Source: Mesostigma viride
Taxonomy: Eukaryota > Streptophyta > Mesostigmatophyceae > Mesostigmatales > Mesostigmataceae
DNA: 43,523 nucleotides
Assembly (NCBI GenBank): GCA_009746045.1
Contig: RPFO01000436.1
Coordinates: 768,666-812,188, forward strand
Reading direction: 5' to 3'
Below the pieces are notes generated by a model. The model saw only the letters and a program-made list of their open reading frames with translations. It had not been told where the DNA came from and made no database searches. Of this stretch, positions 26,282 to 34,803 are shown one piece after another; position 1 is the first letter of the stretch, and every line of letters starts with the position of its first letter. The position numbers were made by a program, and so were the translations under genes.

Positions 26282-27160
26282 TTACTGAACCAGAGATACA
26301 TCCACTTGCTTTCCAGCAACGACAATTTCAGTGGAAGGATTGGCCTTGGCCATCTCGGCGTGCATCCTAGCAATGTGGTCTTCCCGGATCCTCTGGCACT
26401 GCTCCTGCCAGGCACGATTCTCAGCATCCCGAATCTCCCCCCAAGCCATCGCATTCTCGAGTTGAATTTCCTTGATTTTTGCAGGGGGTCCTCGAGCTGG
26501 CTAACGGAAGTCAGGTACGTGGTGATAGGCGTCCACGAACCGGGCATGGGGAGGTGAAACTTTTCATGAACTCTCTCCAAGTGCGTCTTGGGGCGCCGGG
26601 GGCGGAGGGAACCATATCCTCCTGGGTAAAGTTGAACATCAAAAACCAATCCTTCACGGAGTAGGCCGGAGCCCAGATGATGCCCACCTTGAGAATCGGT
26701 TCAGGCTGCTTAGCGGATACGGGGAAGTTGACTCTGAGCGGAATCGGGTTGCCAATCGGATCCAATTCATGATGCCAAAACGCTTCATAGGCGAGAGGCC
26801 TTATCTTCTTAAGAACGGGCCCTTGTTTTTTTTCCCGGGCAGCATGGTCTCCTCATGAGAGCGCACGGAACGGCCGTTCTTGAGCTGAGTCGGGGAAACG
26901 AGCGCGCAGTGGGCAAAAAGCATTTCCAAAGAGTCTGGAAAGCCCCCCATTACTGCAAATTGATCCATAACGTGAGCTGTCACCTTGGTCATCATCCTCA
27001 TCCCCGTTTCCGCGGTTTGAGCCACCAGTTGACCCACCTCAGCGAACTCCCCCACGCACAAGACCCTGAACTCGGAGAAGTCACCAAATGGATCCGTTTT
27101 CTCACGGAGTTCGTAAAGCTCTGGGACTTGGTACACTTGAGAAACGATCTGGTTGGCCAT
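26282..27160 (-). CDS. Hypothetical protein (three frame breaks)
   Basis: Starts at ATG 27160 (agctATGGcc). About 115 residues of an alpha-helical domain read to a run of eight A (near 26830), then continue in the next frame through HHELDPIGNPIPLRVNF and APAYSVKDWFLMFNF to near 26605, then a third frame to a run of five A near 26475, and a last frame with a helical end (AENRAWQEQCQRI) stopping at 26282. Each piece is protein-like only in its own interval, so one gene of about 290 residues with indels is the best reading. No family recognised. Divergent from 27915-29338. Confidence 0.45.
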
Positions 27161-27238
27161 AGCTGAGAGAGAGAGAGAGAGAGTTAGAGATCAGGTGATA
27201 GTGAGAGCGAGGTGAGAGCCCCGTGGTCGTGCACCGGG

Positions 27239-27245
27239 TTTTATA
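27239..27245 (-). promoter_or_regulatory. TATA box of minus-strand gene
   Basis: TATAAAA on the minus strand, 79-85 bases ahead of the ATG at 27160 and mirrored by the same box 81-87 bases ahead of the divergent ATG at 27915. A GA microsatellite (27165-27182) lies between box and start. Confidence 0.6.
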
Positions 27246-27289
27246 CCTTCCAGGCCGCCGCGGCGGTTACAAGGTGCTGAATTAGCCAC

Positions 27290-27740
27290 GTAGCCACTTT
27301 TCGGCCGTTACCGGGCCGCGGTCCACCACGGGGATATTTATTTTCGCGGCCACGCAGCCACGGGAGAACTTTCCGGCGGTTACTTTGTCCACGGGGGCAG
27401 GGTTTTTGCGGTTACGGAACCACGAGGAAAATATCTGGCGGTTACGTTGTCCACGGGGACAGGGTTTTCGCGGCCACGCAGCCACGGGGAAAAATATCCG
27501 GCGGTTACGGAATCGGATAGTTACGGTTACGCCGCCGCGGAAAAAATCCCGTGGCCTTCCACGGTCTACGGGGACAAGATAGTTACGGTTACGCTTCTAG
27601 CGGAAAAAAATCCCGTGGTCGCCAGTGTCCACGGGGACAAGATATTTACGGTTACGCTTCTAGAAGAAAAATTCCCGTGGTCGCCAGTGTCCACGGGACA
27701 CTTTTGCGCGGTTACGACGACGGTTACGGTTGCACGCGCC
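27290..27740. repeat. Degenerate tandem array between divergent genes
   Basis: More than ten CGGTTAC(G) and as many CCACGGGG/CCCGTGG words. The best-kept units (about 27566-27705) are 75 bases long and contain GGGGACAAGATA, TTACGGTTACGCTTCTAG and TCCCGTGGTCGCCAGTGT. Long open frames across it, in several phases, are repeat artefacts. It separates two divergent promoters. Confidence 0.75.
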
Positions 27741-27827
27741 TATCTAGCGGCTCGTGGCTCGCCACGAAGCGATATGCGGACTTCAGCACTCGACCACGGG
27801 AGATCTCGTCAAGAAGTGGCAGCAAGG

Positions 27828-27834
27828 TATAAAA
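27828..27834 (+). promoter_or_regulatory. TATA box before 27915 gene
   Basis: TATAAAA followed by GGCGCC, 81-87 bases ahead of the ATG at 27915; the layout (GG-TATAAAA-GG) is like a eukaryotic core promoter. Confidence 0.65.
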
Positions 27835-27914
27835 GGCGCCTCCCCACCTCGTCTCGCCACTCGCATCCCACTCGCTCAACGCACCCAACACTCTCCTCTC
27901 ACACTTTCGCAGCT

Positions 27915-29338
27915 ATGGCGGAATACCAAGGCCCCTCGGATCTCGCCATCCTCCTGTGCGAGCGGGATATCTTCCTCAAGCGCGAAGTTTTTCTGGCCAG
28001 AGGCGAGGCGCATTTCGGCAAGTGCAAGAAGCCTCTCCCTTTTCTCCTCTACGAGTACAGCGGGAGGCCTTCCACCGACAAGTTCAAGCGCCATCGCACC
28101 TCCCTTCACGGCTTGAAGAATGCTCGCAGCGTTTTCCAGAAGTCCGTGCAGCTCTACAACGAGCCGCCCAAAATCCGCACGCCCGCTCCGTGGGATAACT
28201 TCATTCCGTGGTCCACCAACGCCAAGAACTGGAACGACAAGATCGAGCTCTGCTTCAACGACGAACTGGTGGCGAAGGCGCACTTGCAGAGGGGGAAGAC
28301 GCTCGAACTCCTCTGCGACACCACCAAAGAGATCTGCTGGAACGGCTTTATGCACTCGAGGAGCGCCAAGGACGCCGATAAGCTGGGCCAGAAGCTGGAC
28401 ATCAAGGAGCTGGTGCGCAGGAAGGACTTTTTCGACGAGAGGCGCATCTGGCTCGAGATGAGGGAGGCGGAAGACGGCAAGAAAGAACTCAGCGCGTCCG
28501 CGTCTAGGCACTCCATCAGTCGCGACGGGGGCAGGCCTTCCGCTTTGAAGTTCTTTTTCAATCACAACCCCGAGATGCCCTACGACCCGATCTGGATCGT
28601 CACCAAGTCCAGATGGGTATTCAACCAGTCCGCGCCTTCGGAGGAGCAGCTCGACACCAGCGAGAGCATCGAGCCTGCGATCAAAAACATGGAGAAAGTC
28701 GTTTGCAGGCTGAGGGACATCCGGTTCAAGGTGCACATGCGGAATCCCTACCGAGACGGGATGGAATCCCTCAAGCTGGAGAGGACCTCCGAGCTGCTGC
28801 CCCAGTGGGCCAGGACTCAGTTCAGCCCCCCCCCGCTTGGTGCCTGACCCCGGTGCTGGAGGCGATTCAGAAGGAGCGCGCTGCGACCCCTCTGGAGGAG
28901 AGGGACACGGATCAGTTCGAGATCTACCAGGCGCGGTTGCAGGAGGAATGGGAGGAGGAGAAGAGGGAGTGCGAGAAGCACCCATACGTGGAGGAGGAGT
29001 GGGTCAAGGAGGATCGCGCCAACCGCATGCTGGGCCAGAACTTGTTGCTGGCGAGGCTGTTCGAGCAGGAGGAGAGGGAGCTGCAGGAGGAGAGGAGGCA
29101 GAAGGAGAAGAAGGAGCGCGAGGAGAAGATGTTGCAGGAGGAGAGGAGGAAGGCAGAGGGCATTCCGTCCGCCTTCTGCATGTGGCGCCAGGAGGAGCAG
29201 GCGCCAGTGGTGCAGGCTGTGGAGCAGGCGCCGGTCGTGCAGATCACACAGATGATCCTGCGCAGCTCCTCGCGGAAGCGCGGGGAGATGGAGAAGATGG
29301 TGACCCGTTCTCGCGCCAAGGTGGCCAGGGTTGTGTAA
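27915..29338 (+). CDS. Large hypothetical protein with Glu/Arg coiled coil (frame broken at a C9 run)
   Basis: From ATG 27915 (gctATGGcg) about 305 residues of a basic, aromatic-rich globular domain (KFKRHRTSLHGLKNARSVF; APWDNFIPWSTNAKNWNDK; KFFFNHNPEMPYDPIW). At the C9 run near 28830 the frame ends within a few codons, and the next frame carries the rest: a long E/R/Q coiled coil (about 28900-29150) and a Ser/Arg/Lys tail ending at 29338. The first domain reminds me of KilA-N/BRO-type domains only by composition. No confident family. Confidence 0.55.
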
Positions 29339-29496
29339 ATTAGGATGTCCTCGTACACACTTAGTCTAGCCCCGTGACGGGGTGTAATCTATCCTTTATT
29401 TTTTAATGAAAAAACACAAGTCCAACAATGAGCCCAATCTCAACAATGAGTCACCCAAACTTTCGCGAAAAAACACAAGTCCTAAACAGCCTAGGT

Positions 29497-29597
29497 AGGT
29501 GACAGACGCAAGCATAGTCCACAGGAGTGACAGACGCAAGCATAGTCCACGGGAGTGACAGATGCGAGCATAGTCCACGGGAGTGACAGATGCGAGA
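29497..29597. repeat. 28-bp tandem repeats
   Basis: Three full units and a partial fourth of GAGTGACAGACGCAAGCATA... (boundaries 29497, 29525, 29553, 29581). The last two units carry the variant GATGCGAG. The word GTGACAGACGC also appears at about 29765. Confidence 0.85.
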
Positions 29598-29620
29598 AGC
29601 GCGACGAGGCCCGCGGCAGT

Positions 29621-29690
29621 GTGGAGTGGAGATGGAGATAGTGGAGATTCATCTCCATACCCCCCTCCCTTCTCCTAAAACTTTTCTGGC
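29621..29690. repeat. Inverted-repeat family B, copy 1
   Basis: GGAGTGGAGAT...AGTGGAGATTCATCTCCATAC, then CCCCCC, CTCC and AAAACTTTTCTGGCAGG. Same orientation as 29973-30043. Confidence 0.7.
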
Positions 29691-29972
29691 AGGAAATACT
29701 CGCGCAAATTCCAATATTGTCCCGTGGAATCCTAACTGTCCCATTCCAAGTATTTTACGCGATGGTGACAGACGCCAGCACGGGGTGGAGATAGTGGAGA
29801 TGGAGGTGGAGATAGGTACCTCCACCACTTTGACCTTTGTGTTTCGAAAAGGAGAAGGATTTCGGAGGAAAGGGACAGCGGGATCGGATAGGGGGAGTCT
29901 CTAGGATTCTGATAAACCGGGTTTCATGACAAGTTTCTCGGTGCTCGAGAGCCAGTCCTCGGGGTTCCACGG

Positions 29973-30043
29973 AGTGGAGATAGTGGAGATAGTGGAGATG
30001 CATCTCCATACCCCCCCCTCCTTCCAAAAACTTTTTTGGCTGG
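29973..30043. repeat. Inverted-repeat family B, copy 2 (left arm)
   Basis: AGTGGAGATAGTGGAGATGC, ATCTCCATAC, a C8 run, then AAAAACTTTTTTGGCTGG. It faces the inverted copy at 30337-30417 across the 30-kb tandem array. Confidence 0.75.
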
Positions 30044-30090
30044 AACGGAATGCAGTCTCTGCGCTGGCAGGTGCCGGGAAATGCTAAGAA

Positions 30091-30310
30091 TATACATAAA
30101 ATTTTATGGGCAGCAGAGAGAAATAGTTATAAATATACAAAATTTTATGGGCAGCAGAGGGAAACTTTTATACTTCCCGTGGAATATATACAAAATTTTA
30201 TGGGCAGCAGAGGGAAACTTTTATACTTCCCGTGGAATGTATACAAAATTTTATGGGCAGCAGAGAGAAATAGTCGTAAATATACAAAATTTTATGGGCA
30301 GCAGAGAGAC
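30091..30310. repeat. Tandem array of a 26-base core with alternating spacers
   Basis: Five copies of TATACAAAATTTTATGGGCA followed by GCAGAG(A/G)GA, at about 30091, 30136, 30188, 30240 and 30281. Copies two and three are followed by the same spacer (CTTTTATACTTCCCGTGGAA), copies one and four by ATAGT(T/C)(A/G)TAAA. Enclosed by the arms of repeat family B. Confidence 0.8.
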
Positions 30311-30336
30311 AGTGCTTGGCGGCAGATGCGAGAACT

Positions 30337-30417
30337 CTGGTCCAGGAAAAAGTTTTTCAAGGGAGGGGGGGGGTATGGAGATGAATCTCCACTATCTCCA
30401 CTATCTCCACTCTGTCG
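30337..30417. repeat. Inverted-repeat family B, copy 3 (right arm)
   Basis: Reverse-complement partner of 29973-30043: CCAGGAAAAAGTTTTTCAAG, a G9 run, GTATGGAGATGAATCTCC, then ACTATCTCCACTATCTCCAC. The arms match over about 70 bases. Confidence 0.75.
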
Positions 30418-30418
30418 A

Positions 30419-31264
30419 ATGCCGAGAATTCTCCCCACCCGGTGGATTGGGTTCGGGTTCATATTTGACATCTCGACGGGCGGTGGATTGGGTTCGAAGA
30501 GGACGTCGGGTTTTAGCGTGAACGGGTCTCGCGATCCAAAGGACGCGTGCACCGAGTCTGTGTCGCTCGAGGACCCGGACCCTGATCGTTGCGATTTCCG
30601 TGTTTTCTGCGGGAAGACGAGGTTGTCTCTCGTGACGAATGCGCTCATGAAATACGCTGGAGACCTGGTTTCGGACGAGGTCTTGAACGAGATCATAGAC
30701 GCATTCGACAGGACGGGGGTTAACAACCTTACGACCGAGGAGCGGTACCGCACTTCTCATCTCCACGGGCTCGTGACGGCGATGGCGGAGAACGGGGTGT
30801 CTGTCCCCGAGGCGGTCCGTGATTGGATTGTCGACCACAGGGCGGCGTTGAGCGAGAAGATATACAGCCACAACGCCCAGTTTCGGCGGTCGAGGTCAGG
30901 CGACTTTTTCCAAGAAACTTTGCGGTGGCAACGATGGGACGCTCTTTTGCGATCGACGGACAAGAGGCGTCATACGGAGAGCGAGGAGGAGTCTTCGAGC
31001 GAGATCGAGTCGGTGTACACGACAAAGGCCGCGGAGTTCATGCAGCTCGAAAACGTCAAGCAGGACCCGGAGGCGTGGGTGAAAATGAAAGATTTTCGCC
31101 AGGCTTTTTTAGTCGATTTTTGTGGAGAAGACGTGTTTAACAGGAAGAACGCGGTGACAAATGAAGACTTACGCACATTGTTCGAACCTTTCGGCCTGAA
31201 GTTTTTCAGGAACAAGAGGCGCGATGGGGTTAGATCCGATTGGGTGAACGGGATCACGATTTAG
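30419..31264 (+). CDS. Hypothetical protein with primase/D5-type C-terminal domain (tentative)
   Basis: About 281 residues from ATG 30419; in-frame sequence further upstream is made of repeats and was excluded. Residues 1-60 may also be repeat-derived. The body is helical and charged, with an acidic patch (SEEESSSEIES). The last 60 residues (DFRQAFLVDFCGEDVFN ... NEDLRTLFEPFGLKFFRNKRRDG ... WVNGI) have the shape of the small winged domain found at the end of D5-like/P4-like primase-helicases. No ATPase core is present, so it would be a stand-alone or truncated relative. Tentative. Confidence 0.5.
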   Translation: MPRILPTRWIGFGFIFDISTGGGLGSKRTSGFSVNGSRDPKDACTESVSLEDPDPDRCDFRVFCGKTRLSLVTNALMKYAGDLVSDEVLNEIIDAFDRTGVNNLTTEERYRTSHLHGLVTAMAENGVSVPEAVRDWIVDHRAALSEKIYSHNAQFRRSRSGDFFQETLRWQRWDALLRSTDKRRHTESEEESSSEIESVYTTKAAEFMQLENVKQDPEAWVKMKDFRQAFLVDFCGEDVFNRKNAVTNEDLRTLFEPFGLKFFRNKRRDGVRSDWVNGITI

Positions 31265-31368
31265 ACTTTCTCGTTCTGGAATGTTTTCCGCACGTGACTC
31301 TCATCGGCCTCGCTTGAAACTTGCACCTCCGGTTGCAATGGGTCGTGCCTTTGCACCTCATGACGAGA

Positions 31369-31407
31369 GGGTTTTTTATTATTCAATAAAGAAAGAAAGT
31401 TGCATGT
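31369..31407. repeat. 39-bp direct repeat, copy A
   Basis: Identical over 39 bases to 32267-32305. It contains TTTTTTATTATTCAATAAAG, then AAAGAAAGTTGCATGT. In copy B the final ATG is the start of the 32302 gene; here the ATG leads into no supported gene. Confidence 0.85.
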
Positions 31408-31435
31408 TCTTGTGAGCAAAGTACATGTTCGCGTT

Positions 31436-32200
31436 TCACCATGTTCGCCCAGTCAGGTTGTTGATAAATTTTGCGAACCGTAGCACATTATGTTCCATTT
31501 CACTCAGTTCGGCCCGTCGTTGTGCTATGCCCGACAGCCCAGGGCGGTTGGGATTTAATGGCGCGTTCCTTAGCGCGTCCACGTCTCCCCACGTGACAGT
31601 TATAGGTACGTTCATCCCGGATCTCCTTCCGTCTGTGTTTAGGATAATTTGACCTAGGCGGTATGTTCTTTCAAGCGCCTCTCTTTTTATTCTGTCCAGT
31701 ATGATTTTCTCGCGTTGTCCTTCAATCCATGCGTCCAGTGTTCCATCGCGTCTCATTTCGTGTAATTCACCACTAGCAGGCGGTATGTTTTCGAGACGTG
31801 CATTGACTTCATTAAGTTGACCTAGGTAGTGATTGAACAAGTTCTGTCTCATTTGTTGGTCTGCTCCAGGTCCGTTGGCCACACCGTAACTAAGTTTGTC
31901 TTCTGGGCCGACGTTTGACAAAATGTTATCCACCAGCTCCGGATTTCCCAGGATTTCACTGACTGCATTTCGGGAACGGTAATTGGGGTTGGGTCGAGTG
32001 TCAGGCTCGGGGTTGGTTACAGAGGGCGCGGGCTCAGACCCCTCTTCACCTGGGTTCGGCGCACGCATTTTGTGACCCCGCTTATAGCGACGTGTGCTTT
32101 TTTGCGACACAGAGCGTCGACCTTTGTGCAGGTGGCATCTTCCTCTCGCGACTTCTAAATTGCATGTACCTCCAGATCGGGTAGCAGCCATGCACTTCAT
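31436..32200 (-). CDS. Zinc-knuckle plus F-box-like protein (intact)
   Basis: 254 residues. N-terminal knuckle C-x9-C-x8-C-x2-H (KCMAATRSGGTC, GRCHLH at about 3-25), then a basic stretch, a proline-rich linker and an F-box-like helix at about 85-105 (LGNPELVDNILSNVGPEDKL), then a charged helical C-terminal half. Same domain order as the broken gene at 4220-4953. Ubiquitin-ligase adaptor is the plausible role for an F-box protein; the F-box match is weak. The gene is bracketed by 39-bp direct repeats. Confidence 0.6.
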   Translation of the reverse strand: MKCMAATRSGGTCNLEVARGRCHLHKGRRSVSQKSTRRYKRGHKMRAPNPGEEGSEPAPSVTNPEPDTRPNPNYRSRNAVSEILGNPELVDNILSNVGPEDKLSYGVANGPGADQQMRQNLFNHYLGQLNEVNARLENIPPASGELHEMRRDGTLDAWIEGQREKIILDRIKREALERTYRLGQIILNTDGRRSGMNVPITVTWGDVDALRNAPLNPNRPGLSGIAQRRAELSEMEHNVLRFAKFINNLTGRTW

Positions 32201-32266
32201 AGTAGTTTCACTTTGTAAAGAGCTTAATATATTTAATCGCTAGCTTGCACATCAAGGTTCATCGAG

Positions 32267-32305
32267 GGGTTTTTTATTATTCAATAAAGAAAGAAAGTTG
32301 CATGT
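32267..32305 (+). promoter_or_regulatory. 39-bp direct repeat, copy B, at the 32302 start
   Basis: Covers the A/T-rich region directly upstream of, and including, the start ATG at 32302, so it likely contains that gene's promoter. Identical to 31369-31407. Confidence 0.7.
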
Positions 32306-34803
32306 CGCTATACGCGGATCCATACTCGTACGTGCAGATGTACTTGTCTAATCCTTTGTTGCCTTACCCGATGCACGGGCCAGGTTTTTTCGTGGGAGGA
32401 GATCACTGGTTTTACCCCGCCGCGACTGATCCGCTAGGAATTCCTAAACCGAGGTACGTACTTGTACGCGCCAGAGAGCCGAAATCAAAGGATGCAGGTG
32501 TGGGAACTGACCCGGAGAGCGAACCAGTCGCGGCAGAAGAAACGGGAGGCGCAGAAAAAGAGGGCGAAGAAGGCAGTTTACCGGAAGTAAAAGAAGACGA
32601 GGATTCGGTATCATCAGTTAGCGACTCCGAAGTTACTTCCGCAACAGATTACGAATCTGTAGACGAATCCGTGTTAATTTCACCATCCAATTCTGATGAC
32701 GAGGACCACATCACTTTTGTAGATGACGAGAGTGTACAATTCGTGAGTGAGAACGGAGAAGAGTCCGACCCTGAGCGGGTAAGAGCAATATCGACTGAAC
32801 CGGGCATGATTGATAGCAAACATCCTCAAGGGCCGCAAGATATCCCCCCGGCGAGACGACTTGTAGTACAACCGAAGGATGCAAATGACCAAGATGAAAA
32901 AAATCAGATTTTTTGGAGATACGTTAAACGGACTCGAGATGGAGTAATAGTTTCAGACACGAATGTTACCCCGGTACCAGTCGACGCGCTACAAGAATTG
33001 GAGAGACGTTCAGATTCAGAACGAATGCAAATATTAGAGAGGGTAATCGAAACATCGCGAAGACCTTTCCTGGTAAATGGTTTTCCTTTTAAAGGAAAAG
33101 GATCCACAATATCAGACGACGCGGATGTTGAAATACAAATTCTCAGTGTAAGTGACAACCTTCTTGATCCTTCCGTACTCCCTATAGTGTCCGGGCTGAG
33201 TAAAAATGCAATCACTCCTCTAACTCCATTGTCCGACCCCCAGGTTCTGCGAGGGGTGTCCGCGTATACCCCGTTTCAAAATCCGACAAGCGCGCCCCTT
33301 AAACCAAACTCGTTTATTGTACAGCCGAAAACGGTTTTTGATGAAGAACAAAATAAAATTTTTGTTACGAGAAGGCCGGTTCTTGAAACACCGATATCTG
33401 CAACGCAAAATACAGCGAAATACGTGGTAAATCGAGAACCACGTGCAGCGCAAAATACATCCATAATACGTCCGGACCCTGGCGACTTGGCAAAAGGCAG
33501 TAAAAAACGTTTGCCAGCGGTATTGCAAACGTCGAGAGGTCGAAATGCCTGGGCAGAGGTGGTTCCTGATGAAAACAAGTTGGAGGCTACGGAGGATATT
33601 GATACAAACGAGGTAGCTGTGGATTTACCTGATGGTCCTCTTTCAATGTGGACACAGCTACATTCTCTTATACCACGTGCAAAGCTCGATTCGCCCGATC
33701 GACCCCCCAGTAACGAGCGGGGAGATGTAGTACTTTTGGACATCGAGGACGATGATTTGAATCAAACGTTTCGAGCGCTCCCCACGTCTCCTTTGTCGTT
33801 TGGGGGGCAGACAGGTCCGGTTGAGAAATATGGTCCCTTTGCTCATCCCAAACGAGTTTTGGTAGAAGAACGACCAAACGAGCCGTCTCCTCCAAGTTCC
33901 GTTTTCACGAGGCGTATACCGATTATAAATAATATAGAGGAGGTCGGATTGGATTCAAATGAGATCCCTTTTCGGCCAGATTCAAATGGCAAATTGAAAG
34001 CGTCCATGCGTGATGAAGAAACAGGACTCGTTTTCGCGTCACCGGGAGAAATAATCGGACCTACCCATCTAAAACGTGTTAGATCTGTTGACGCGAATAA
34101 AAGACCGTTTTCTATTCAAGATGCGTGGGCTGCGAACAGTGTTCCCGCTCAAACACAAGAAGAAGAAAAGCCTGAGGCCGTGCAAAAAGTGATCGCGACA
34201 GTTACAACCCAGCAAACCCCTCATGTTTGGGCGGTACGGAAGTCTGACCGAGAACGGAACATCGAAATACTGCGTCGCCTGGCGGATGCAAGTGTCACAC
34301 CGATCACGTCTCAACCTCGACCTTCTTCTGCTTCCGGAAGGCTGCCGAGCCTTGTATTGAAGGATGTAGAACAGAGACCCCTACATTCAGATCCACCTGT
34401 TCCAGAGCCGAATTCTCCCGTTTTCGAAACGCCCCCTGAATCGCCGCGACCGAGAAACGACACCAATTGGTCCTACAAGTTTTCTCCCGGCGAACAAGTA
34501 GAGGCTCGCGGTAAATCTGTGCCCGGATTGATTGTAAAACCTATAAGCAAATCGGAGAGGGAAAAATTTGCAGCGATGGTAGAGGCCGCAAGGCGCAAGC
34601 TTTTAGAAGAGAATATGGCAGATTTGCGCGAACAACAGTTAGAAACAATTAGAGAAGACACGATTCAGGACAGGCGAGAAAAACGCGAGCTTGATAAGAT
34701 GCTCAAACTTCTAAAACTGGAATGGCGAGCTAATCGAGAAAAAGATGCGCGACAGCTCAAAATTCTGATCGACGACTTGCGACGTGAGTTGCCGTCCCCT
34801 TAA
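32302..34803 (+). CDS. Large disordered acidic protein with basic coiled-coil end
   Basis: 833 residues from ATG 32302, inside the direct repeat; the frame is open further upstream but that part is non-coding-like. Residues 1-65 are aromatic and proline-rich (DPYSYVQMYL, GGDHWFYPAA). Residues 75-190 are strongly acidic (EEGSLPEVKEDEDSVSSVSD). 190-740 are mostly low-complexity with scattered conserved-looking tryptophans (AWAEVV, DAWAANS, HVWAVRKS). The last 90 residues are a basic coiled coil (MVEAARRKLLEENMADLREQ). No catalytic motif. Possibly a tegument/scaffold-like virion protein; inference only. Confidence 0.65.
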   Translation: MSLYADPYSYVQMYLSNPLLPYPMHGPGFFVGGDHWFYPAATDPLGIPKPRYVLVRAREPKSKDAGVGTDPESEPVAAEETGGAEKEGEEGSLPEVKEDEDSVSSVSDSEVTSATDYESVDESVLISPSNSDDEDHITFVDDESVQFVSENGEESDPERVRAISTEPGMIDSKHPQGPQDIPPARRLVVQPKDANDQDEKNQIFWRYVKRTRDGVIVSDTNVTPVPVDALQELERRSDSERMQILERVIETSRRPFLVNGFPFKGKGSTISDDADVEIQILSVSDNLLDPSVLPIVSGLSKNAITPLTPLSDPQVLRGVSAYTPFQNPTSAPLKPNSFIVQPKTVFDEEQNKIFVTRRPVLETPISATQNTAKYVVNREPRAAQNTSIIRPDPGDLAKGSKKRLPAVLQTSRGRNAWAEVVPDENKLEATEDIDTNEVAVDLPDGPLSMWTQLHSLIPRAKLDSPDRPPSNERGDVVLLDIEDDDLNQTFRALPTSPLSFGGQTGPVEKYGPFAHPKRVLVEERPNEPSPPSSVFTRRIPIINNIEEVGLDSNEIPFRPDSNGKLKASMRDEETGLVFASPGEIIGPTHLKRVRSVDANKRPFSIQDAWAANSVPAQTQEEEKPEAVQKVIATVTTQQTPHVWAVRKSDRERNIEILRRLADASVTPITSQPRPSSASGRLPSLVLKDVEQRPLHSDPPVPEPNSPVFETPPESPRPRNDTNWSYKFSPGEQVEARGKSVPGLIVKPISKSEREKFAAMVEAARRKLLEENMADLREQQLETIREDTIQDRREKRELDKMLKLLKLEWRANREKDARQLKILIDDLRRELPSP

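Noticed and set aside
27447-27914. Open frame upstream of, and continuous with, the 27915 gene
   Set aside because: It consists of the degenerate repeat array and would cross the TATA box; the ATG at 27915 has a better context.
28600-29340. Second and third overlapping frames in the 28-29 kb region, Gly/Ala-rich or Arg-rich
   Set aside because: They are shadows of the Glu/Arg coiled coil; only one frame keeps a heptad pattern.
30050-30418. N-terminal extension of the 30419 gene through the tandem array
   Set aside because: The extension is a translation of the repeats; the array reads openly in two frames.
31425-31652. Plus-strand frame after direct repeat copy A
   Set aside because: It runs antisense to the intact F-box/knuckle gene and shows no protein-like features.
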